A stretch of DNA of 8,559 nucleotides from Desulfobacteraceae bacterium (GTDB lineage: Bacteria; Desulfobacterota; Desulfobacteria; Desulfobacterales; Desulfobacteraceae): contig JAFLJU010000402.1 of assembly GCA_022712835.1 (NCBI GenBank), positions 1 to 8,559 of the forward strand, written 5' to 3'. This document shows positions 1 through 6,639 of the stretch, piece by piece (within the stretch, counting starts at the first letter, position 1; every line of letters starts with the position of its first letter). The position numbers were made by a program, and so were the translations under genes. The notes beneath the pieces are model-generated. The model was given only the letters and a program-made list of their open reading frames with translations, had not been told where the DNA came from and did no database searches.

Positions 1-906
1 GACCTTTAAAAATTCATTATGGACGGCGGGGGATCGATAGACCTTGTCATAGAGAAACTTACGTAAAATGGTCATGGCATGTAAGGCATCTTCTCCCAGA
101 TTCAGAATAAATTTGCCATTCTGGGGCCCAGAGTTATAAACCAGGTATTCGATCATGGTACTGGCTCTTTCGGAATGGCTTTTCCCAAGGGTTTGAAAAC
201 AGATGGAAGGGACTTCTGCCATGGAGATGACTTTCCCCCGAAGGGCATCGTCCAGATCATGGTTTAGATAGGCGATGATGTCTGCTACCCGTACAATTCT
301 TCCTTCTAAGGTGATGGCGGTTTCACCGGCTGTGGCAGGGATGATGTTCCCAAATCCCTTTGAATGCTTGAGAATGCCATCCCGTACCTGGTTTGTGAGA
401 TTTAAACCGTGGCCTTTGTTTTCGAGTACATCCACCACTCTCAGGCTTTGATCCGAATGGGAAAAATGGGCGGAATGAACTTCGATCAAGGCCGTTTCTC
501 CACCATGGCCAAAGGGGGTGTGGCCCAGGTCATGGCCCAGGGCAATGGCTTCGGCAAGATCCTCATTCACCGCAAAGGCCCTGGCAATGTTCCTGGCAAT
601 TTCAGACACCTCAAGGGTGTGGGTAAGCCGGGTTCTATAGTGGTCTCCCAGGGGGGCTAAAAAGACCTGGGTTTTGTATTTCAGGCGCCGGAAGGAATTG
701 GAATAGACAATCCTGTCCCGGTCCAATTGAAATGGAGTTCGGATATTACAGGTGTTCTCTTCTTCGGATTTCCTTGAGGTTTGGGCGCTAGCCGTCCCAT
801 ATTCGGAAAGAAAACTTTGTTCTCGTTGTTGAAATATTTCTCTGATGCACATGTCATTTTCAGGGGGTTCGTTTTTAGCGGGATAATTTTTTTTAAGTAG
901 TTTCAT
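1..906 (-). CDS. dgt: Deoxyguanosinetriphosphate triphosphohydrolase-like protein, type 2 (partial, C-terminus outside window)
   Basis: HD-domain hydrolase expected to cleave dGTP (possibly other dNTPs) to deoxynucleoside and tripolyphosphate in the cytoplasm, so acting on nucleotide pool balance. The 302 visible codons read open to the window edge. The family N-terminal block is present (NIRTPFQLDRDRIVYSNSFR at residues 54-73, then RRLKYKTQVF). The HD metal-site residues are H96 in RLTHTLEVSEIARNIAR, H125-D126 in ALGHDLGHTPFGHGGE, and D209 in RIVRVADIIAYLNHDLDDA. The SLRVVDVLE block is also typical. Family members run roughly 340-400 residues, so only the C-terminal end is missing. The start is uncertain: ATG at 906 is the longest option, but ATG at 852 (MCIREIFQQREQ) matches the usual family N-terminus better. 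Neither has a clear Shine-Dalgarno sequence. It is divergent from the deaminase gene. The family is secure; the exact substrate is inferred. Confidence 0.93.
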   Translation of the reverse strand, partial: MKLLKKNYPAKNEPPENDMCIREIFQQREQSFLSEYGTASAQTSRKSEEENTCNIRTPFQLDRDRIVYSNSFRRLKYKTQVFLAPLGDHYRTRLTHTLEVSEIARNIARAFAVNEDLAEAIALGHDLGHTPFGHGGETALIEVHSAHFSHSDQSLRVVDVLENKGHGLNLTNQVRDGILKHSKGFGNIIPATAGETAITLEGRIVRVADIIAYLNHDLDDALRGKVISMAEVPSICFQTLGKSHSERASTMIEYLVYNSGPQNGKFILNLGEDALHAMTILRKFLYDKVYRSPAVHNEFLKV

Positions 907-1013
907 AAATTCATTGTTGAATATTTATTAAGATCCGAATACCATACAATATTTATCAAAAAAAGCAAGCGACCTCGGATTTTCTTGTTTGTTTCCCGGG
1001 GAAATAGTTCAAT
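907..1013. promoter_or_regulatory. Divergent intergenic region with two AT-rich direct repeats and a small palindrome
   Basis: This 107-base stretch separates the divergent dgt and deaminase genes and must hold both promoters. On the plus strand, TTGAAT (917-922) and TACCAT (940-945) lie 17 bases apart and form a weak candidate promoter for the deaminase. No convincing minus-strand promoter could be picked out. AATATTTATTA (920-930) recurs as AATATTTATCA (948-958). A 6-base inverted repeat, TTTCCC-G-GGGAAA, covers 992-1004 just upstream of the deaminase start. Whether any of these is an operator is unknown. Confidence 0.35.
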
Positions 1014-1574
1014 ATGTATGGTATCCAAGGGGAATACAAAAAAGTTTTGGAAAATGAAATCTTTATGAGGTTGGCCCTGGAACAGGCCAAAATTGCTGGG
1101 GCAAAGGGAGAGTTTCCGGTTGGGTGTGTGATTGTCCAGGCAGGGGAGGTAGTTGGCACCGGAGCCCGCAAGGGGACCCGTTCGGGTCACCTGTTTTTTA
1201 GTGAGATTGACCATGCGGAAATCAGAGCTTTGAAATCCCTTGAAGGCAACCCCCGAAAGTTTAATCCAAAGGAATCGGTCCTTTTTTGTACCATGGAGCC
1301 CTGCTTGATGTGTTTTGCTGCGATTATTCTTTCTGGTATAAAAAAAATTGTATATGCCTATGAAGATCCAATGGGAGGGGGGACCCGCTGTGATTTGTCT
1401 TCACTGACTCCCTTGTATCGGGAGGTAAAAATGACCATTGTTTCGGGAGTACTCCGGGAAAAAAGTCTTGACCTTTTTTATGATTTTTTTAATAAAGAGG
1501 ACAATGTTTACTGGAAAGATAGTTTTTTGGAAGCTTATACTTTGGAACAAAAGCGATCGTCGACAAAGAAATAA
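1014..1574 (+). CDS. Nucleoside deaminase, TadA/cytidine-deoxycytidylate deaminase superfamily
   Basis: Zinc-dependent deaminase, 186 residues. The zinc and catalytic signature is complete: H67-A-E69 in DHAEIRAL and P96-C97-x-x-C100 in TMEPCLMC. The N-terminal segment MRLALEQAKIAGAKGEFPVG (18-37) strongly resembles TadA, the enzyme that converts A34 of tRNA-Arg(ACG) to inosine. Two things argue against a plain TadA call. The stretch before the HAE motif (TRSGHLFFSEIDHAE) lacks the usual TadA DPTAHAE block, and the protein ends in an extra charged tail of about 35 residues. Substrate is therefore left open: tRNA adenosine, or a free base, nucleoside or nucleotide. The start is uncertain. ATG 1014 has only GGGGAAA upstream, while TTG 1047 has AAGGGG (1027-1032) ahead of it and gives a family-like N-terminus (MENEIFMRLALEQAK). 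It stands alone between dgt and the infC operon, with no terminator seen after it. Confidence 0.85.
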   Translation: MYGIQGEYKKVLENEIFMRLALEQAKIAGAKGEFPVGCVIVQAGEVVGTGARKGTRSGHLFFSEIDHAEIRALKSLEGNPRKFNPKESVLFCTMEPCLMCFAAIILSGIKKIVYAYEDPMGGGTRCDLSSLTPLYREVKMTIVSGVLREKSLDLFYDFFNKEDNVYWKDSFLEAYTLEQKRSSTKK

Positions 1575-1581
1575 ATAACAC

Positions 1582-1610
1582 TTGCAATTCTCATAGCAAA
1601 TCGTTATAAT
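1582..1610 (+). promoter_or_regulatory. Candidate sigma70 promoter for the infC-rpmI-rplT-pheST operon
   Basis: TTGCAA (1582-1587) and a perfect TATAAT (1605-1610) are separated by 17 bases, placing transcription start near 1616-1618 and leaving a leader of about 60 bases before infC. The -10 box lies in a dyad, TATAATC/GGTTATA with an ACAA centre (1605-1622), which could be an operator or chance in AT-rich DNA. The promoter begins 7 bases after the deaminase stop. Confidence 0.7.
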
Positions 1611-1650
1611 CACAAGGTTATACTTACTTATATTACCATTGATGTTAATT

Positions 1651-1657
1651 AGGGAGG
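1651..1657 (+). promoter_or_regulatory. Strong Shine-Dalgarno-like AGGGAGG, unusually far from the infC start
   Basis: AGGGAGG matches the 16S anti-SD well, but it ends 18 bases before the only usable infC start (GTG 1676). In-frame TAA (1664) and TGA (1670) rule out any earlier infC start. One base after the SD, GTG 1659 opens a six-codon reading frame (MLKREV) whose TGA (1677-1679) overlaps the infC GTG. The spacing suggests inefficient or coupled initiation of infC. Confidence 0.5.
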
Positions 1658-1675
1658 CGTGCTTAAGCGTGAAGT

Positions 1676-2209
1676 GTGAAGATATCTAATAAACGAGGGC
1701 GACAGGATCAGACGAACGTGAATAAGGGGATCAGGGCCATTGAAGTGCGTGTGATCGGTGCTGACGGCGAACAGATAGGCGTGTTGCCCATTGAAGAGGC
1801 ATTGCAAATAGCCGCGAGTGGAAATTTGGATTTGGTTGAGGTGTCGCCGGATGCAAACCCCCCTGTCTGTAAGATTATGGATCATGGAAAGTATAAGTAT
1901 GAGCTGACCAAGAAAAAACAGGAGGCCCGGAAAAAGCAGAAAACTTCTCAGATTAAAGAGATAAAGGTCCGTCCCAAAACAGATGCGCATGACCTTGAGA
2001 CAAAAGTTCGGCACATTGAAAAATTTATCAACAACAATGATAAGGTTAAAATTACATTGGTTTTTCGGGGGCGGGAGTTCATGCTCCGGGATCAAGCCAA
2101 AGCTGTTTTGGAGAAGATTGTCCTTCTAACCGAGGAGTTTGTAGTGGTTGAACAACCCGCCAAGTTTGAGGGTCGGGTGATGACAATGCTGCTTGGGCCC
2201 AAAGCTTAG
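1676..2209 (+). CDS. infC: Translation initiation factor IF-3
   Basis: Binds the 30S subunit, prevents premature 50S joining and checks initiator tRNA and start codon in the P site. It is 177 residues, close to the 180 of E. coli. The N-domain (about 14-84) contains IRAIEVRVIGADGEQIGVLP and DLVEVSPDANPPVCKIMDHG. A lysine-rich linker (about 79-92) leads to the C-domain (about 92-175) with the family signature KFINNNDKVKITLVFRGREF. The start is GTG, the first in-frame start after two stop codons. The nearest strong SD is 18 bases away, so initiation is probably weak or coupled to an upstream mini-reading frame. In E. coli, IF3 represses its own AUU-started gene by rejecting the poor start; similar control here is inference. 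It leads the operon rpmI-rplT-pheS-pheT. Confidence 0.97.
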   Translation: MKISNKRGRQDQTNVNKGIRAIEVRVIGADGEQIGVLPIEEALQIAASGNLDLVEVSPDANPPVCKIMDHGKYKYELTKKKQEARKKQKTSQIKEIKVRPKTDAHDLETKVRHIEKFINNNDKVKITLVFRGREFMLRDQAKAVLEKIVLLTEEFVVVEQPAKFEGRVMTMLLGPKA

Positions 2210-2265
2210 CGGTTTTTTTTCGATAAAAATTTAGCAGTCTGTTCAAAATAAATACGGTGATATAT

Positions 2266-2300
2266 GGTGGTATATATTTTATACCACCTTCTATTTTTTT
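2266..2300 (+). terminator. Hairpin plus T-tract between infC and rpmI (candidate attenuator or L20 leader element)
   Basis: A perfect 9-bp stem, GGTGGTATA (2266-2274) with TATACCACC (2280-2288), closes a 5-base loop and is followed by TTCTATTTTTTT (2289-2300). It has the form of an intrinsic terminator but sits inside a conserved operon, 28 bases before rpmI. It more likely acts as a partial terminator or attenuator that sets the ratio of infC to ribosomal protein and pheST messages. In other bacteria L20 represses rpmI-rplT through leader RNA structure. Binding of L20 to this hairpin is not shown by the sequence. Confidence 0.6.
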
Positions 2301-2328
2301 AGTAAATTGCAACACAGGAGAGGTTAAA

Positions 2329-2526
2329 ATGCCTAAAATTAAAACACGTAGAGCCGCAGCAAAGCGGTTTCAGAAAACAGGATCTGGGAAATATAAATTC
2401 CGTAAATCCCATGCCAGTCATATCCTGACAAAAAAAACTACCAAAAGAAAACGGTCCTTACGTCGGGACCAGATCATTGATGATTCGAATTTGAAAGCCG
2501 TTAGACGTATGTTGCCAAATGGCTAA
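2329..2526 (+). CDS. rpmI: 50S ribosomal protein L35
   Basis: Small basic protein of the large subunit, 65 residues, matching the family length. The whole chain is recognisable: [20 protein letters not shown] at the start, the [20 protein letters not shown] core (residues 27-46) and the conserved end [12 protein letters not shown] 2329 is preceded by AGGAGAGG (2316-2323) at normal spacing. The reading frame extends upstream to 2257, but that extension runs through the leader hairpin and is not family-like, so it is rejected. Translation follows the candidate attenuator. rplT lies 65 bases downstream and is normally co-regulated with rpmI by L20. Confidence 0.98.
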   Translation: MPKIKTRRAAAKRFQKTGSGKYKFRKSHASHILTKKTTKRKRSLRRDQIIDDSNLKAVRRMLPNG

Positions 2527-2591
2527 ATTATTGTCCGGATTATCCTTGTAATGGGTATCTGGAATCCAAGATATAGTAAGGAGTTAGGTAC

Positions 2592-2945
2592 ATGAGAGTT
2601 AAGAGAGGATTTAAAGCAAATAGACGCAGGAATAAAGTTCTAAAGCTTGCAAAAGGGTTTCGGGGCGGTCGAAGTAAATTATACAGAACAGCAGCAGATG
2701 CGGTTGATAAAGCATTGATGTATGCATACCGTGACAGGCGCGTTAGGAAAAGAGAATTCAGAAGTTTGTGGATTGTCAGAATCAATGCCGCTGCTAGAAT
2801 GAATGATCTTTCCTATTCCAAATTTATGAATGGTCTTAAGTTGGTTGGTTGTGAGTTGGACCGTAAGGTACTCGCAGATCTTGCTATTTGTGATCCTGCT
2901 GGTTTCTCTCAGTTGGCGTCCCAGGCAACTGCCCGATTAAATTAG
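2592..2945 (+). CDS. rplT: 50S ribosomal protein L20
   Basis: Binds 23S rRNA directly, is essential for early 50S assembly, and in several bacteria represses its own operon. It is 117 residues, the family norm. The basic extended N-terminal tail ([20 protein letters not shown], with [14 protein letters not shown] after it) precedes the globular domain with [26 protein letters not shown] and the C-terminal [19 protein letters not shown] 2592 has a clear AAGGAG (2578-2583) at 8-base spacing. It ends only 17 bases before pheS, so the two are co-transcribed and pheST has no separate leader long enough for a classical phenylalanine attenuator. Confidence 0.98.
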   Translation: MRVKRGFKANRRRNKVLKLAKGFRGGRSKLYRTAADAVDKALMYAYRDRRVRKREFRSLWIVRINAAARMNDLSYSKFMNGLKLVGCELDRKVLADLAICDPAGFSQLASQATARLN

Positions 2946-2962
2946 ACAACACTGGGGGTGTT

Positions 2963-3970
2963 TTGCAGAACAGTATTGTCGATATTGAAAAAGAGGCCCT
3001 TGAGAATATTGAAAAGGCCGAGTCCAATGAGGCGCTGGAGTTGGTATCCACCCGATATCTTGGCCGGAAGGGAGAGCTCACTGGGTTCTTGAGAAATATC
3101 TCATCCCTTCCCGAGGCAGATCGACCCGGGGCTGGAAAGGATGCCAATTTGCTGAAGGTGAAGATTGAGGGGTTGATTCACCAGGCATTTTCAGATCTTG
3201 AGGCCCAAAATGAAGCGGAAACTTCTGGTATCGATGTGACCCTGCCGGGTCGTCAGGTTGTCAGGGGGTCCCTTCATCCCATTACCCAGGTCTTAAATGA
3301 GATCAGCGGTATCTTTATGCGGTTGGGATTTGATGTTGCGGAAGGTCCGGAGGTGGAAACGGATTATTATAATTTTGAAGCCTTGAATATTCCGAAATAT
3401 CATCCTGCCAGAGATATGCAGGATACCTTCTATGTGTCAGACAATATTGTTTTAAGAACCCATACCTCTCCTTCTCAACCAAGGACCATGGAAAAAACAG
3501 ACCCGCCGGTTCGCATTATTTCTGCCGGAAAGGTGTTTCGGTGCGATTCCGACCTGACCCATACTCCCATGTTCCACCAGATCGAAGGGTTGATGGTGGA
3601 TAAAAATATCTCCTTTGGGGATCTTAAGGGGATATTGACCACCTTTGTTCATCAGTTTTTTGATAAAGATACTTCTCTGCGGTTTCGGCCCAGCTTTTTC
3701 CCCTTTACCGAACCCAGTGCGGAGGTGGATATTCGATGTGTGATGTGTAAGGGTAAGGGCTGTCGTGTCTGTTCAAAGACAGGTTGGCTTGAGGTTTTGG
3801 GCTCTGGAATGGTCCATCCTGCGGTGTTCGAAAATGTCGGGTATGACACGGATATTTACACCGGATTTGCCTTTGGCGTCGGTATAGAGCGGATGGCCAT
3901 GCTCAAGTATGGTATTGATGATATAAGAAAATATTATGAAAACGATGTTCGTTTTCTAGGGCAGTTTTAA
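2963..3970 (+). CDS. pheS: Phenylalanine--tRNA ligase alpha subunit
   Basis: Catalytic subunit of the alpha2-beta2 class II synthetase charging tRNA-Phe. It is 335 residues against 327 in E. coli. An N-terminal coiled-coil arm (about 1-85) precedes the catalytic core. Motif 2 is FRCDSDLTHTPMFHQIEG (192-209) and motif 3 is GFAFGVGIERMAML (301-314). Alanine 303 in GFAFG matches the usual phenylalanine-pocket residue. Residues 259-270 form a C-x2-C-x4-C-x2-C loop (CVMCKGKGCRVC), absent from E. coli PheS but known in many other bacterial PheS, and probably zinc-binding. The start is TTG 2963. It gives an N-terminus aligning within one residue of E. coli PheS, and GGGGG (2954-2958) precedes it at rather short spacing. 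pheT starts one base after its stop. Confidence 0.97.
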   Translation: MQNSIVDIEKEALENIEKAESNEALELVSTRYLGRKGELTGFLRNISSLPEADRPGAGKDANLLKVKIEGLIHQAFSDLEAQNEAETSGIDVTLPGRQVVRGSLHPITQVLNEISGIFMRLGFDVAEGPEVETDYYNFEALNIPKYHPARDMQDTFYVSDNIVLRTHTSPSQPRTMEKTDPPVRIISAGKVFRCDSDLTHTPMFHQIEGLMVDKNISFGDLKGILTTFVHQFFDKDTSLRFRPSFFPFTEPSAEVDIRCVMCKGKGCRVCSKTGWLEVLGSGMVHPAVFENVGYDTDIYTGFAFGVGIERMAMLKYGIDDIRKYYENDVRFLGQF

Positions 3971-3971
3971 T

Positions 3972-6410
3972 ATGAAAGTCAGTCTAAGCTGGTTAAAAGA
4001 ATATATTCCCGTTGATCTTCCTCCCCAACAAATTGCTGACAAACTCACCATGGCCGGGCTTGAAGTTGATAGTGTCGAAAGTCTCTATGATTATCTGGAC
4101 CATGTGGTACTGGCCAGGGTGACCGAGGTCAAAAAACATCCCAATGCCGATACACTTTCCTGTTGCATGGTTGATATTGGTGAGGATGAACCGGTTCAGA
4201 TTGTATGTGGCGCACCCAATGTGAGGCAGGGGATGATGGTTGCCTGTGCGACGCCTGGTGCGGTGCTGCCCGGGGGCTTGAAAATTAAAAAAAGCAAGCT
4301 TAGGGGAGAGAAATCCTGCGGCATGCTTTGCAGCGCCTCGGAGTTGAGGCTTGCCAGCGATGCCTCGGGCATCATGGACCTTGAAGAAGGGTCTTCGCCT
4401 GGAACCCCCCTGGAGACTGCTTTAAATATTTCTGATACTCTTTTTGAAATTGATTTGACTCCCAATCGTCCGGATTGCCTGAGCGTCATCGGGGTGGCAA
4501 GGGAGATCGGTGCATTTACCAAACCCCAGGGCCAGGTGAAATTGCCGGAAGTGATTCTGCCCGGGGAAAAAGCTGGGAATCGGTCTATCCATGATCTGGC
4601 ATCGGTTAAGATTGTGGATCCAGATCTTTGTCCCCGCTATTCTGCCGGAATGCTGTTTGATGTTAAGGTAGGGCCATCTCCCTTCTGGCTTCGTCAAAAA
4701 ATGGAATCGGTTGGGTTGGTGTCTGTAAATAATGTGGTGGATGTGACCAACTTTGTCATGCTTGAAACCGGACAGCCTCTCCATGCATTTGATTTTGATA
4801 ACCTGGCCAAGGGTCAGATTGTTGTTCAGAAAGCCGGGGTGGCCTTTGATTTTACCACCCTGGACAGTAAAGCACATAAGCTTGATCCTGAAATGCTGAT
4901 GATCTGTGACGGGGAGCGACCTGTCGCTCTGGCAGGAGTTATGGGGGGTGAAAACTCAGAGATTTCTGATGCCACCACCTGTGTTCTGATTGAGAGTGCT
5001 TATTTTAATCCCATTTCCATTCGCAGAACGGCAAAACGGACCGGTATTGCAACCGATGCTTCCCATCGATTTGAACGGGGTGTGGATCCGGAAGGGACCG
5101 TCTACGCAATGAAACGTGCGGTGTCTTTAATCTCCGAAATCTGTGGCGCTTCCATTGCCAATGGGTTTATAGATGAACATCCTAAAAAATCAGAGCCGGT
5201 AAAGGTTTGTCTTAATACGAATGCTTTAAATACCCGGCTTGGAACCCAATTTTCCTGTGAAGCCATCGGAGAAATTTTAAAATCAGTCGAATTTAAGGTT
5301 GAACAGAGCGGTGAGAATCAGTTAATGGTCCTGGTTCCCTCCTTCCGGGTGGACGTGGTGCGGCCGGAAGATTTGTCCGAAGAGGTCGCCCGTTTGTGGG
5401 GATATAACAATATCAAGACCAGTTATCCATTGGTCCCTGCCAAGGGAAAGATTTTGGCTCCGATGCTGTTGCTCCGGGAGAAAATCCGACAGATATTGCC
5501 GGGATTTTCTTTTTATGAAGTCATTAACTATAATTTTATCCATGGGGAATCCTGTGATCGGCTGAGATTATCCGATACCGATCCCAGAAGATCCGTGGAA
5601 ACGATTTTGAATCCCATTTCAGACCAGATGTCTGTTTTGAGAACCAGTCTTATTCCGGGGCTTCTTGAAACCATGAAGCGGAATAATTCCCAGCAGTCTG
5701 AATCCCTGAAGCTCTTTGAGGTTGGTAAGGTCTTTTTTGCAACGCAAAAAGGAGAATTGCCAATGGAAAAAGAGATGGTGGGCGGATTGATTACCGGAAA
5801 CCGCATGGAACAGTCCTGGTTCTCAAAAAAAACCGGGGTGGATTTTTATGATCTTAAAGGGATTGTGGAAGGGTTGCTGAAAGGTTTGATGATATCAAGC
5901 CTTACTTTTCAGAAAATGGACGAAGCGGTTTGTCCCTATTTTGAGCACGGTTTCGGTGCCAAGGTGAAAGTATCTGATGTGGTAATCGGTTCATTTGGGA
6001 AAATGGCGGGGAAGGTGCTGAAAAATTACGGATTAAGGCAGGACGCCTATGTGTTCGATTTTGATTTGGCAGCTTTGTTGGAGTTGATGCCTGGATTTAT
6101 TCAGGACATCCCTTTGCCACGGTTTCCCTCCCTTTCAAGGGATATGACCTTTATTGTGGACGATAAGATTTGCGTGGGTGATATTCTTGGGCAGGTGAAG
6201 CTCTTTGCTCAAAAACAGTCTTTGATAGAGGATTATTTCCTTTTTGATGTGTTTGAGGGTGCTTCCCTTAAGTCAAGGAAAAAATCTTTATCCTTCAGGG
6301 TGGTTTACCGATCTGCAAGCAAAACCCTGACGGAAAAAAATATCAAAAAGGTTCATGGTCAACTGTCAGAAGCGATTCTGGGAAAATTTGAAGCAGATTT
6401 GCCCGAGTAA
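3972..6410 (+). CDS. pheT: Phenylalanine--tRNA ligase beta subunit
   Basis: Non-catalytic partner of PheS that recognises tRNA-Phe and hydrolyses mischarged Tyr-tRNA-Phe. It is 812 residues, close to the 795 of E. coli. Domains in order: N-terminal B1 with an inserted tRNA-binding OB fold (about 40-150; KKHPNADTLSCCMVDIG and KIKKSKLRGEKSCGMLCSAS), B3/B4 editing domain (about 214-390), B5 (about 404-480), a synthetase-like core (about 490-700) and the C-terminal ferredoxin-like anticodon-binding domain (about 718-811). Editing-site positions look intact: H271 in GQPLHAFD, E341 in IESAYF, and TDASHRFERGVDP. ATG 3972 follows the pheS stop by one base, with AGGG (3958-3961) as SD inside pheS, indicating tight translational coupling. 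No terminator is seen after it. Confidence 0.97.
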   Translation: MKVSLSWLKEYIPVDLPPQQIADKLTMAGLEVDSVESLYDYLDHVVLARVTEVKKHPNADTLSCCMVDIGEDEPVQIVCGAPNVRQGMMVACATPGAVLPGGLKIKKSKLRGEKSCGMLCSASELRLASDASGIMDLEEGSSPGTPLETALNISDTLFEIDLTPNRPDCLSVIGVAREIGAFTKPQGQVKLPEVILPGEKAGNRSIHDLASVKIVDPDLCPRYSAGMLFDVKVGPSPFWLRQKMESVGLVSVNNVVDVTNFVMLETGQPLHAFDFDNLAKGQIVVQKAGVAFDFTTLDSKAHKLDPEMLMICDGERPVALAGVMGGENSEISDATTCVLIESAYFNPISIRRTAKRTGIATDASHRFERGVDPEGTVYAMKRAVSLISEICGASIANGFIDEHPKKSEPVKVCLNTNALNTRLGTQFSCEAIGEILKSVEFKVEQSGENQLMVLVPSFRVDVVRPEDLSEEVARLWGYNNIKTSYPLVPAKGKILAPMLLLREKIRQILPGFSFYEVINYNFIHGESCDRLRLSDTDPRRSVETILNPISDQMSVLRTSLIPGLLETMKRNNSQQSESLKLFEVGKVFFATQKGELPMEKEMVGGLITGNRMEQSWFSKKTGVDFYDLKGIVEGLLKGLMISSLTFQKMDEAVCPYFEHGFGAKVKVSDVVIGSFGKMAGKVLKNYGLRQDAYVFDFDLAALLELMPGFIQDIPLPRFPSLSRDMTFIVDDKICVGDILGQVKLFAQKQSLIEDYFLFDVFEGASLKSRKKSLSFRVVYRSASKTLTEKNIKKVHGQLSEAILGKFEADLPE

Positions 6411-6418
6411 ATGGGGTG

Positions 6419-6447
6419 TTGACAAACCAGATGACGGCTGTTATATT
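6419..6447 (+). promoter_or_regulatory. Near-consensus sigma70 promoter for tRNA-Gly
   Basis: A perfect TTGACA (6419-6424), a 17-base spacer and TATATT (6442-6447, five of six consensus bases) place the transcription start a few bases before the mature tRNA 5' end at 6459. It starts 9 bases after the pheT stop. This is the strongest promoter in the window, as expected for a stable RNA. Confidence 0.85.
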
Positions 6448-6458
6448 ACGTGGCTATT

Positions 6459-6534
6459 GCGGGCATAACTCAGTTGGTAGAGTGCAAGCTTCCCAAGCTT
6501 GATGTCGCGAGTTCGAATCTCGTTGCCCGCTCCA
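6459..6534 (+). tRNA. tRNA-Gly (anticodon CCC)
   Basis: A complete 76-base cloverleaf. Acceptor stem GCGGGCA pairs perfectly with TGCCCGC (6524-6530). The D arm is ACTC-AGTTGGTA-GAGT. The anticodon arm is CAAGC-TTCCCAA-GCTTG with anticodon CCC at 6492-6494, reading GGG glycine codons. The variable loop is ATGTC and the T arm is GCGAG-TTCGAAT-CTCGT. The discriminator is T and CCA is encoded, both usual for bacterial tRNA-Gly. It has its own strong promoter and a terminator 105 bases downstream, just before rimP. Confidence 0.97.
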
Positions 6535-6639
6535 TCGACTTTAAGGTGGAAATGGCCGGTGGGGTGCCGTTTAGCGAGGTAAATATGATCTGAGCCGGAG
6601 TGATATGGGGTGAGGATTTTATAAAGTTGTATTACTAGG
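6535..6639 (+). other. tRNA trailer / rimP leader with a possible 13-codon reading frame
   Basis: This 105-base spacer lies between the tRNA CCA end and the terminator hairpin. It contains one small open frame, ATG 6552 to TGA 6593 (MAGGVPFSEVNMI), preceded by AAGG (6543-6546) at 5-base spacing. It has no recognisable homology and may be chance. No clear separate rimP promoter was found here, so rimP-nusA may depend on readthrough from the tRNA or pheT side. Confidence 0.3.

Noticed and set aside
409..660. Open plus-strand frame of 83 codons
   Set aside because: Lies wholly antisense to the dGTPase gene, whose HD motifs fix the true strand; composition and product are not protein-like.
903..1214. 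Minus-strand frame across the dgt-deaminase gap into the deaminase
   Set aside because: Overlaps the deaminase coding sequence in antisense, has no SD and matches no family.
1649..2095. 148-codon minus-strand frame
   Set aside because: Antisense shadow of infC, which is unmistakable IF3 on the plus strand.
2257..2328. 24-residue N-terminal extension of L35
   Set aside because: Would translate the hairpin region; ATG 2329 has an excellent SD and gives the standard 65-residue L35.
2527..2591. GGATT/AATCC pairing between rpmI and rplT, considered as a terminator or L20 site
   Set aside because: Only short interrupted pairing and no T-tract; too weak to call.
4422..4877. 151-codon minus-strand frame
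   Set aside because: Antisense to pheT inside its conserved domains; no supporting signal.
6486..6501. Near-palindrome with two AAGCTT hexamers around CCC
   Set aside because: It is simply the tRNA anticodon stem plus loop bases 32-33 and 37-38; no separate function needed.
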